Source: Promethearchaeota archaeon (GTDB taxonomy: Archaea > Asgardarchaeota > Lokiarchaeia > Sigyniarchaeales > SOKP01). Taken from it: 11,990 nt of DNA. The DNA lies in NCBI GenBank assembly GCA_019894815.1, contig JAGXNU010000036.1, positions 306-12,295 on the forward strand, read 5' to 3'. A program made the position numbers and the translations under genes. Below the pieces are notes generated by a model. It had not been told where the DNA came from. It did no database searches and saw only the letters and a list, made by a program, of their open reading frames with translations. This document shows, in pieces, positions 6,046-11,990 of this stretch. How positions within the stretch are numbered: the first letter of the stretch is position 1; every line of letters starts with the position of its first letter.

Positions 6046-7611
6046 ATGGCAATTCCCAAAGAAAAATTATTTTCAGAATTATTTAAAAATTTTTTAGAAA
6101 TTGACGCTGATTTAGAAGCTGTGCTTGTTTCAGATAAAGAGGGATTTGTCATTGCTGGTGAGAAAAGAGAAGAAGTAGATATTGAATTAATTTCTGTTCT
6201 TACGGCATTGATTAATCCAATTTTAGATCGCATTAGAGACGAGTTCGCTTTCAAACTCAGGAACGCCAGCTCCTTTGATACTGACCAATACCGTTTATTA
6301 TTTATCTCTATCGATGAAAATATAACTTTAAGTATTGTTCTAAATAATATCGGCTCAATTGATTCGATTTCTCCTTATGCCTATTTCCTTGCAGAAAAGG
6401 TTGCGCAAATTTTATCTGCTAGTGAGGAGGATAAGATTCAAATTACCATTCCTAATTTCCAGGTAGAATCAGAAACATCTTTAGATTCTCCAAAAATTAA
6501 AGAACAGATATATCAAATGAGATTAGACTCCGGAGGGAAATATAGGTTTAAATTTGTTATTATTGGGGATCACATGGTTGGAAAAACAAGCATTATACGT
6601 CGTTTTGTCGAGAATAGATTTACCACGGACTATCGTGCTACTATTGGATTAAATATACTTACTCACAAACTGGAATTTTACGGGAATGAAGTTATTTTTT
6701 CACTTTGGGATGTAGGAGCACAAGAATTTTTTAAACGCTTTAGGAAAACATATTATCAAGGAGTTCAAGCCAGCTTCATAGTTTTTGACTTAACAAATAA
6801 AGAATCTTTTCTTAATGTTAAAAAATGGTTCAATGAATTAAAACAACTCATTGGTTCAAGAGAAATCCCCATGGTTATTGTTGGAAATAAATCTGATTTA
6901 TCCGAGGAACGTGAAATTGATTTTCAAATTGCGATTAAACTAGTAAATGAATTAGCTAGTGAAACATTTGATGGAGGACTTTCTTATATTGAGACGAGTG
7001 CCCTAACTGGTGATAACATAGAAGATGCTTTTAGCTTGATCGCTTATCATCATATTATAAGGAGCAAAGCTTTGGAAGAAGAAAGATTAAAGACTGATTT
7101 TATGAATCAGATTAATCTCATATTAAAACAGCAAGAGAAGCTCATAATTTCTTTTATCACCGAGAGTCCATTCTGGAGTCCTGGTTTACAGATTATGAAT
7201 GAAACTAATAAATTATGTGAATGTGAAAAGGTTCAAGATGATAAAGAAAATCGTTTTTATGAGTACTCTAATGGTTTAATAGTTAAGAATTTTATTTATG
7301 ATACCTTCAAGGTTTCTGATGCTGATGGTGTATTTGTCATTTTCGATGCAAGAGATAAAGAAGAGATAGATCCCAAATGGAAAGAAGTATTACTTAATAT
7401 TATTGCTCAATTAGATAAAAATAAAGTTGCTTTAATTGGAATAAGGGTATCTGAAAAAACTAATTGGTCCAATATCATGGAAAAATTTGAAATTAACAAA
7501 TATTTGGAAAGAAAGATGGTTTCAGTCTTGTTTTTCAAGATAGGAATGGAATATCGCTTAGAAATATATGATCAATTACAAATTATGCTATCCGCAATTC
7601 TCGATAATTGA
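6046..7611 (+). CDS. Roadblock-like domain fused to Rab/Ras-like small GTPase with C-terminal extension (paralogue 1)
   Basis: The 521-residue product has three parts. Residues 1-123 resemble a Roadblock/LC7 domain (D-L-E-A-V-L-V-S-D-K-E-G at 22-33 is typical). A linker runs to about 165. Residues 166-340 form a Ras-superfamily G domain with G1 G-D-H-M-V-G-K-T (174-181), switch-I R-A-T-I-G (Thr199), G3 W-D-V-G-A-Q (221-226), G4 N-K-S-D (281-284) and G5 E-T-S-A (316-319). In G3 the Gly matching Ras Gly60 is Ala225, while the catalytic Gln (226) is kept. Residues from about 360 to 521 form a conserved domain I do not recognise with certainty, with strand-like F-V-I-F-D-A-R-D-K-E (430-439) and V-A-L-I-G-I-R-V-S (461-469). 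There are no membrane segments and no C-terminal prenylation Cys. It is probably a signalling or trafficking-type GTPase carrying its own roadblock partner. A paralogue follows after 121 bp. Confidence 0.9.
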   Translation: MAIPKEKLFSELFKNFLEIDADLEAVLVSDKEGFVIAGEKREEVDIELISVLTALINPILDRIRDEFAFKLRNASSFDTDQYRLLFISIDENITLSIVLNNIGSIDSISPYAYFLAEKVAQILSASEEDKIQITIPNFQVESETSLDSPKIKEQIYQMRLDSGGKYRFKFVIIGDHMVGKTSIIRRFVENRFTTDYRATIGLNILTHKLEFYGNEVIFSLWDVGAQEFFKRFRKTYYQGVQASFIVFDLTNKESFLNVKKWFNELKQLIGSREIPMVIVGNKSDLSEEREIDFQIAIKLVNELASETFDGGLSYIETSALTGDNIEDAFSLIAYHHIIRSKALEEERLKTDFMNQINLILKQQEKLIISFITESPFWSPGLQIMNETNKLCECEKVQDDKENRFYEYSNGLIVKNFIYDTFKVSDADGVFVIFDARDKEEIDPKWKEVLLNIIAQLDKNKVALIGIRVSEKTNWSNIMEKFEINKYLERKMVSVLFFKIGMEYRLEIYDQLQIMLSAILDN

Positions 7612-7732
7612 TATTTGCTAAATATTTTAAATTTATAACTTCTAATCTGCATATTTAATAATGAGGTTTGTTACTAATATGATAATTATAGAATTGCCTA
7701 GAATAAATTGACAAGAATGAAGCTGTAATATC

Positions 7733-9301
7733 GTGATAAATAGACACAAACTCTTTTCTAAACTCTTTTCTAGTTTTTTAGAGAAATTTGTTGATGTAGA
7801 GGCAATCATTGTTTCGGATTTTGAGGGTTTGATAATAGCGGGAGATAAAAGAGAGGGGATAGATATTGAACTCGTTTCAGTATTAACCACACTAGTCAAT
7901 CCTCTTTTGTCTCGAATTAGAGATGAATACTCGTTTAGGCAATTTGGAACGGGAAGCTTTGATACAAATGAATATCGACTGTTGTTCATTTCAATAGACC
8001 GCGAAAGGATATTAAGTTTAATATTAAAAAGCATGGCATCTATTGATAAAATCTCTCCCTATGCCTATTTTCTTGCCGAGAAAACAGCCCAAATTCTCAC
8101 CGCTGAAGATGGAGATTCAATTCAGCTTACAATTCCTGATTTTGATGAAGAATTAAAAAGGCATAAAAAATTAAAGGATCAAATTTGCCAAATCGAAGAA
8201 TCTTCGGAAAGAGGATGTTATACGTTTAAATTCATTATTGTTGGGGATCATGAAGTTGGAAAAACCTCTCTCATAAGACAATATGTCGAAAAAAAGTTTG
8301 TCACGGATTATCGAGCCACAATTGGTTTAAATGTATTAGCACATTCATTTGAATTTCAAGGAAATAGTTTAAATTTAACATTATGGGATGTGGGAGCACA
8401 AGTATTTTTTAAGCGCTTTAGAAAGATATATTATAGTGGAGCAGAAGCCGCATTCATAGTTTATGACTTAACAAAGCGATCTACATTCGATAATATTAAA
8501 ATTTGGTATCAAGAACTTACTGACTTCATTGAAGATAGAGCGATTCCTGTGATATTAGTGGGTAATAAATTAGATTTGAAAGAACAACGTGTTGTGACTC
8601 GTGAAGAAGGACTTGAATTAGCTAATACTTTATCCCCTGAGGGCATATCATATATAGAAACAAGCGCAAAAAATGGAGAAAATGTAGGAGATGCTTTTAA
8701 ATTAATTGCTTATCATTACATGCTGAGAACTAAACAAAAAGAAAAAGATATTATCAATGTACAAGTGGTAGATGAAATACGTAAAACTTTGAAAATACTT
8801 ATTATATTAGAAATCTCTTTTATCACCGAAAATATGACATGGAGTCCTGGATTTCAAGTAATTTCTGAACTTGACCCGTTAGGTGATCAGTTAGGTGAAT
8901 GCTCTAAAATTAAAGATGATCTTTCCGAACGTTTATATGCCTATAAAAATGGTTTGATAATAAATAATTTCCTATATGATAATTTTAATCTGGCAAATTC
9001 TGATGCTGCTTTCGTCATATTTGATGCAAGAGAAAAAGAACACGTGGAACCAGAATGGAAAGATATCCTACTTAAAATAATGCAAAAAATCAGGAGAAAA
9101 CGTGTAGTTATTGTTGGAATTAGGGTATCTGATGACAATCAATGGTTGAAATTATTGGAGGAATTTCACATTGAAGGTGACTTAGATGAGAAATTAATAT
9201 CTGTTCTTTTTCTAAAGATAGGTGAAGATTACAGAACACAAATCTATAATTATCTGAAAGTAATGCTAAACGCGATTGTGAATACAAAAGCCTTAAAATA
9301 G
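7733..9301 (+). CDS. Roadblock-like domain fused to Rab/Ras-like small GTPase with C-terminal extension (paralogue 2)
   Basis: The 522-residue product has the same three-part layout as its upstream neighbour. The GTG start at 7733 is chosen because an in-frame stop lies at 7718-7720, no ATG falls between, and this start aligns the N-terminus with the paralogue to within one residue. Roadblock-like residues are about 1-122. G-domain motifs are G1 G-D-H-E-V-G-K-T (171-178), switch-I Thr196, G3 W-D-V-G-A-Q (218-223, Ala222 at the Ras Gly60 position), G4 N-K-L-D (278-281) and G5 E-T-S-A-K (309-313). The C-terminal domain (about 355-515) keeps F-V-I-F-D-A-R-E-K-E and V-V-I-V-G-I-R-V-S. By hand count about two thirds of aligned G-domain residues are identical to paralogue 1, so this is an old tandem duplication. 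The stop is 2 bp from the convergent leuB-type stop. Confidence 0.9.
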   Translation: MINRHKLFSKLFSSFLEKFVDVEAIIVSDFEGLIIAGDKREGIDIELVSVLTTLVNPLLSRIRDEYSFRQFGTGSFDTNEYRLLFISIDRERILSLILKSMASIDKISPYAYFLAEKTAQILTAEDGDSIQLTIPDFDEELKRHKKLKDQICQIEESSERGCYTFKFIIVGDHEVGKTSLIRQYVEKKFVTDYRATIGLNVLAHSFEFQGNSLNLTLWDVGAQVFFKRFRKIYYSGAEAAFIVYDLTKRSTFDNIKIWYQELTDFIEDRAIPVILVGNKLDLKEQRVVTREEGLELANTLSPEGISYIETSAKNGENVGDAFKLIAYHYMLRTKQKEKDIINVQVVDEIRKTLKILIILEISFITENMTWSPGFQVISELDPLGDQLGECSKIKDDLSERLYAYKNGLIINNFLYDNFNLANSDAAFVIFDAREKEHVEPEWKDILLKIMQKIRRKRVVIVGIRVSDDNQWLKLLEEFHIEGDLDEKLISVLFLKIGEDYRTQIYNYLKVMLNAIVNTKALK

Positions 9302-9303
9302 AA

Positions 9304-10371
9304 CTATTTCTTTAGATTTTCCTTAATTTTCTGAATAATCAAATCTCCCATTTGAGAAGTATTCAACGTATTTATTCCTTCTTTCTTAATATCCACAGTG
9401 CGTCCAAATAATAGTGCTTCTTCTACTGAATTTTCAATTTCTTGAGCAATCGAAATTGATTCAAAAGATTCTTGCATCATTAGTTTTACACTAAGAATAG
9501 CTCCAATCGGATTAGCAATTTCCTTTCCTGCAATGTCAGGAGCAGAACCATGGATAGGTTCATACATTGATACTTTACCGGGATGAATATTACCACTTGA
9601 TGCCATTCCTAAGCTTCCTATGAGAAAAGCACCTTCATCACTAATAATATCTCCAAACAAGTTTCCAGTAACAACTGTTTGAAATTTATAAGGTGCTCTG
9701 ATTAACCATTGACAAAAAGCATCTACATAAATATCCTCCTTTAGGAGAGTCGGATATTCATCTCCAATCTCGTGGAAAATTTGTCGCCATAGTTTACTGG
9801 GACTTAAAAGATTTGCCTTATCAACAGAAGTGACCTTTTCATGCTTGAAGCGTTTGGCATATTCAAACGCATATTTTATTATTCTTTCACATCCTTTGCG
9901 GGTATAAACCATCAAGTTTTCAGCTTGATCATTATTTAGTACGGCACCTTTATTAGCATACAAGCCTTCCGTGTTTTCTCTTATAAAAGCTATATCAATA
10001 CCTTCACCAATAAATTCTTCTTTAAGAGGACATCGGTCACGCAAGTTATCGAATAACTTAATTGGTCTTAGGTTAATATAGAGATCTAATTCTTGTCTAA
10101 TTTTTAATATAACAGATTCAGCAACCCCTGGAGGTAAGTCTGGTAAACCGGCAGCTCCAAACAATAATGCATCAGAATTTTTTATGATCTCAAAAGATTT
10201 TTCAGGAAGATTCGTGCCGTATTTTTTCCATACATTTCCCCCTACTGGAGCTTCTTGGAATTCAAATTCGAATTCAGAATAATCAGCAATAATCTTCATG
10301 AGCTTTATAGCTTCATTAACAACTTCAGGACCCACTCCATCCCCTTTAGAAACTGCGATTGTTTTTTTCAT
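9304..10371 (-). CDS. leuB: NAD-type isocitrate/isopropylmalate dehydrogenase family enzyme, probably 3-isopropylmalate dehydrogenase
   Basis: The 355-residue cytoplasmic beta-decarboxylating dehydrogenase likely oxidises 3-isopropylmalate to 2-oxoisocaproate in leucine synthesis. Visible are G-D-G-V-G-P-E (10-16), substrate arginines Arg92, Arg102 and Arg131, Tyr138, Lys185, metal-binding Asp217, Asp241 and Asp245, and the NAD-binding loop H-G-S-A-P-D-I-A-G-K (274-283) ending I-A-N-P. In the specificity helix, Glu85-X2-Ile88-Leu89 aligns with the Glu-X2-Leu-Leu pocket for the isopropyl group in Thermus LeuB, not the Ser/Asn pair of isocitrate dehydrogenase. The phrase R-E-N-T-E-G-L-Y (131-138) is seen in archaeal LeuB, homoisocitrate and isocitrate dehydrogenases, so substrate identity is not fully fixed. 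No leuA, leuC or leuD is nearby. The start ATG at 10371 is 71 bp after a small ORF in the same direction. Confidence 0.85.
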   Translation of the reverse strand: MKKTIAVSKGDGVGPEVVNEAIKLMKIIADYSEFEFEFQEAPVGGNVWKKYGTNLPEKSFEIIKNSDALLFGAAGLPDLPPGVAESVILKIRQELDLYINLRPIKLFDNLRDRCPLKEEFIGEGIDIAFIRENTEGLYANKGAVLNNDQAENLMVYTRKGCERIIKYAFEYAKRFKHEKVTSVDKANLLSPSKLWRQIFHEIGDEYPTLLKEDIYVDAFCQWLIRAPYKFQTVVTGNLFGDIISDEGAFLIGSLGMASSGNIHPGKVSMYEPIHGSAPDIAGKEIANPIGAILSVKLMMQESFESISIAQEIENSVEEALLFGRTVDIKKEGINTLNTSQMGDLIIQKIKENLKK

Positions 10372-10425
10372 TAATAGTCACGTTCTTATTAGTATCTGAT
10401 TGAAGAATCCAGTAATAATTCTTAT

Positions 10426-10461
10426 TAAAGAAAGACTTCTAATTAAAGATAATCTTCTAAT
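10426..10461. repeat. Two-copy 18-bp tandem repeat at the 3' end of the small ORF
   Basis: Two adjacent 18-bp units (10426-10443 and 10444-10461) match at 15 of 18 positions. Both begin TAAAGA and end CTTCTAAT. The right unit encodes the last residues of the small minus-strand protein (L-E-D-Y-L then stop). The left unit read in the same frame would give L-E-V-F-L then stop. This looks like a duplication of the last codons plus stop. Confidence 0.6.
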
Positions 10462-10739
10462 TCTTCAATTTTTAATTCTAAAAATTTTCTCTCTTCTTTG
10501 GAATCTGCCTGCTTTCTCAGATCCTTCACTTTTTTTATTTCTTCATGCAAAATATTCTTTAAATTATCTAACGTCATGCTTTGGTCTGTAACAAGGGAGA
10601 AAATATATTCACAGATTTGCTTCCTAATAATATATAGATCGTAAGCTTCTTTTGAAAGATTTGAAATAAGATTTGGATTATATTTGGCAATTTTATTAAG
10701 CGCTCGATCTCCAATTTTGGAAACAGCCAACATCTCCAT
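10443..10739 (-). CDS. Small helical protein of unknown function
   Basis: I do not recognise this 98-residue protein. It is charged and probably all-helical. The second half (about 56-98) is rich in Lys, Glu and Leu with coiled-coil-like spacing, ending E-L-K-I-E-E-L-E-D-Y-L in outline. There are no Cys pairs, membrane segments or signal peptide (one Cys, at residue 43). The ATG at 10739 has an in-frame stop eight codons upstream. It lies between a membrane-protein gene (71 bp upstream) and leuB (71 bp downstream), all on the same strand. That hints at a shared transcript but gives no function. Confidence 0.6.
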   Translation of the reverse strand: MEMLAVSKIGDRALNKIAKYNPNLISNLSKEAYDLYIIRKQICEYIFSLVTDQSMTLDNLKNILHEEIKKVKDLRKQADSKEERKFLELKIEELEDYL

Positions 10740-10810
10740 TAAATTTTCTTTTTCTATATATCATCACCACAATTAATGGTAATTCTTTCTTTACTAAATA
10801 TATGATTTTT

Positions 10811-11443
10811 TTACTTAACTCCCCGCAATAATCCATACCTTTTCTTATAAAAATGGATGAACAAACCAGAAAGCCATAATGCATAGAAAGAATAAGCCTT
10901 TGTAAATACATCAGAAAGTAATGTTGCTAATCCTGTTATAAAATTCCATCGCTGAAAGCTGTCATAACTACTCATGAAAATAAAATAGAACAATAAACCC
11001 CATAATAAATAACCCTCATGGATTGGAATTCTCTTATGGAAAATGATATACAATTGTACTGCTGCTATGATGGCATGTAAAATTGGTCCAGATATAAAAC
11101 TAAAGATATCTGTCGATGTAAAAATTAACCCAAAGGTTATATTAATGAATCCATAAAAGGTTATGCAAGTGATCGAATTAAATAACAGCGATTCGAATCG
11201 ATATATGCAAGTTATGCCGATTAGTATTGATGTGAAGTAGGTTGTATATAATAATGGCTCATAGACGTGAAGAAAAAAGAAAAAGAAGAACCAATAATAA
11301 ACACATCCAATAAGTATTGTCCAACCGCAAGCCTCAAAAATCATCCCTTGCTTTTTGCTAAAACACACTTCTTCTGATTCTTCGATTAATAACTCTTTTT
11401 TTAATTTCTCAATTTTTTCAGCTATTTCTTCCAATTTTGGCAA
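10811..11443 (-). CDS. Multi-pass membrane protein of unknown function with N-terminal coiled coil
   Basis: The 210-residue product starts with a charged amphipathic helix (about 1-25), then has about six hydrophobic segments: roughly 38-58 (containing six consecutive Phe), 63-81, 86-108, 114-136, 143-160 and 180-199. It ends in a basic tail. It should sit in the cytoplasmic membrane. I recognise no family motif, catalytic residues or transporter signature. The start is TTG at 11443: an in-frame stop lies three codons upstream, the next ATG is only at residue 34, and GTGA six bases before the TTG could act as a Shine-Dalgarno site. A shorter form from Met34 would lose the charged helix but keep all membrane segments. 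Transcription would come from the long gap to its right. Confidence 0.7.
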   Translation of the reverse strand: MPKLEEIAEKIEKLKKELLIEESEEVCFSKKQGMIFEACGWTILIGCVYYWFFFFFFLHVYEPLLYTTYFTSILIGITCIYRFESLLFNSITCITFYGFINITFGLIFTSTDIFSFISGPILHAIIAAVQLYIIFHKRIPIHEGYLLWGLLFYFIFMSSYDSFQRWNFITGLATLLSDVFTKAYSFYALWLSGLFIHFYKKRYGLLRGVK

Positions 11444-11858
11444 TATATTTCACAACTCAATTTATAAGATGAATAGATGAATTTCTCAATTAGTGATAGT
11501 CATTCAAGTTGATATAAGTTTTGATTAAATCATTAACATGGAATATATTCATCTAATTGTAAATTATCTATAACCAAAAAACCTCAAAAACTAAGAATTT
11601 TTCAATCCAATCTTATTTAATTCTATGATTATGGGTTTCATAGCTGAATAACCACACTCAAAAATATCAATTCAACTACTTAGCTCTAAATTTTTAAACA
11701 TAAACCTAGAACACCTACATTTTTCAAAATAAAATTAAATCTCAGATTTAAGGGCTCAGAACTATATCTATCGCTTTTCTTCAATGACATCAATTTTTTG
11801 TCGAAACGATGATCTTGAAAAATTTATTAACTCAATCATATATTTTCAGCAATCTACA

Positions 11859-11872
11859 GAAAGATTTATATA
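11859..11872 (+). promoter_or_regulatory. Archaeal BRE/TATA promoter
   Basis: GAAAGA followed directly by TTTATATA is a near-ideal BRE plus TATA box. It predicts a transcription start near 11893-11898 and a leader of about 65-70 nt before the ATG at 11964. It is the clearest promoter in the window. Confidence 0.7.
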
Positions 11873-11951
11873 TTTGAATGCTGTATTATAATTTAAAGAC
11901 GTATTTTGTCAAATAAAATTTATTTGTAAACTAAATAAAAAATACTATAGT

Positions 11952-11956
11952 GGAGG
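11952..11956 (+). promoter_or_regulatory. Strong Shine-Dalgarno site (GGAGG)
   Basis: GGAGG ends 7 nt before the ATG at 11964, ideal spacing for 16S pairing. It fixes the start of the edge gene and contrasts with the weak or absent sites before most other genes here. Confidence 0.85.
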
Positions 11957-11963
11957 AATAAAA

Positions 11964-11990
11964 ATGGCTAAAAAAGTATTTGCTTGGTCC
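11964..11990 (+). CDS. N-terminus of an unidentified protein (partial, runs off right edge)
   Basis: Only nine codons are visible: M-A-K-K-V-F-A-W-S. The start is well supported by the GGAGG site and the strong BRE/TATA upstream, which suggest an actively expressed gene. A short basic start followed by a beta-strand-like V-F-A-W-S would fit the entry to an ATP-pyrophosphatase S-G-G-K-D-S loop as in diphthamide synthetase (Dph6-like) proteins. That is a guess from five residues. Confidence 0.7.

Larger units (their letters stand above)
11444..11963. other. 520-bp AT-rich intergenic region between divergent genes
   Basis: No convincing ORF, tRNA or other structured RNA is seen on either strand. 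The left end should hold the promoter of the membrane-protein gene. The right 105 bp holds the promoter and leader of the gene starting at 11964. A 9-bp inverted repeat (TAGATGAAT at 11474-11482, ATTCATCTA at 11547-11555) is present with a 64-nt spacer. This is by far the longest non-coding stretch in an otherwise tightly packed window. Confidence 0.6.

Noticed and set aside
10696..10911. 71-codon minus-strand frame bridging the membrane-protein and small-ORF genes
   Set aside because: It overlaps the ends of two better-supported frames, and its composition is not protein-like. It is most likely a shadow.
11262..11294. Purine-rich tract encoding six consecutive Phe as a possible sequencing error
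   Set aside because: The frame stays open on both sides and the residues fall inside a predicted membrane segment, so the tract is compatible with real coding.
11474..11555. 9-bp inverted repeat with 64-nt spacer as a structured RNA or attachment site
   Set aside because: In 520 bp of AT-rich DNA, distant 9-bp matches can occur by chance. No other structure supports it.
11751..11800. Locally GC-richer patch around GGGCTCAGA as a tRNA or small RNA
   Set aside because: No T-loop, anticodon stem or acceptor pairing could be found on either strand.

Overview
This window is AT-rich, densely coded DNA that looks archaeal and most likely comes from an Asgard archaeon (Promethearchaeota, Lokiarchaeia-like). 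The archaeal signs are a ThiD-ThiN fusion, which uses the archaeal type of thiamine-phosphate synthase, a DUF99 protein, and a textbook BRE/TATA promoter near the right end. The Asgard signs are two adjacent Ras/Rab-like small GTPases carrying N-terminal roadblock-like domains and a perfect RING-H2 zinc finger joined to TPR-like repeats. Both are eukaryotic-signature features. No rRNA, tRNA, CRISPR array, insertion sequence or phage gene was seen.

Layout. Positions 1-1812 (minus) hold the N-terminal 604 codons of a glycyl radical enzyme closest to trans-4-hydroxy-L-proline dehydratase (HypD). The gene runs off the left edge, so its glycyl-radical loop is not visible. Diverging from it is thiC (1974-3287), followed on the same strand by a DUF99 gene (3385-3945). 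This meets, tail to tail with a 1-bp gap, the thiD-thiN fusion (3947-5338, minus). Upstream of thiDN in the same direction is the RING-H2/TPR gene (5369-5944). Diverging from that are the two paralogous roadblock-GTPase genes (6046-7611 and 7733-9301). The second meets a LeuB-type dehydrogenase (9304-10371, minus) with a 2-bp gap. Further right on the minus strand are a small helical protein (10443-10739) and a multi-pass membrane protein (10811-11443, TTG start). A 520-bp non-coding stretch then leads to the first nine codons of a plus-strand gene with a strong promoter and Shine-Dalgarno site.

How the genes relate. thiC and thiDN together provide HMP-P synthesis, HMP-P phosphorylation and coupling to the thiazole, so most of the pyrimidine branch of thiamine biosynthesis is here. 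The thiazole branch is not. HypD would feed hydroxyproline into P5C/proline metabolism, and LeuB would serve leucine synthesis. The RING-TPR gene and the two GTPases form a block of eukaryote-like signalling genes. Both GTPases keep G1, G4 and G5 but carry W-D-V-G-A-Q at G3, with Ala in place of the near-invariant Gly. Both also have a conserved C-terminal domain of about 160 residues that may be a degenerate second GTPase fold. Apart from the gene at the right edge, most starts lack a clear Shine-Dalgarno site, which suggests leaderless or short-leader transcripts.
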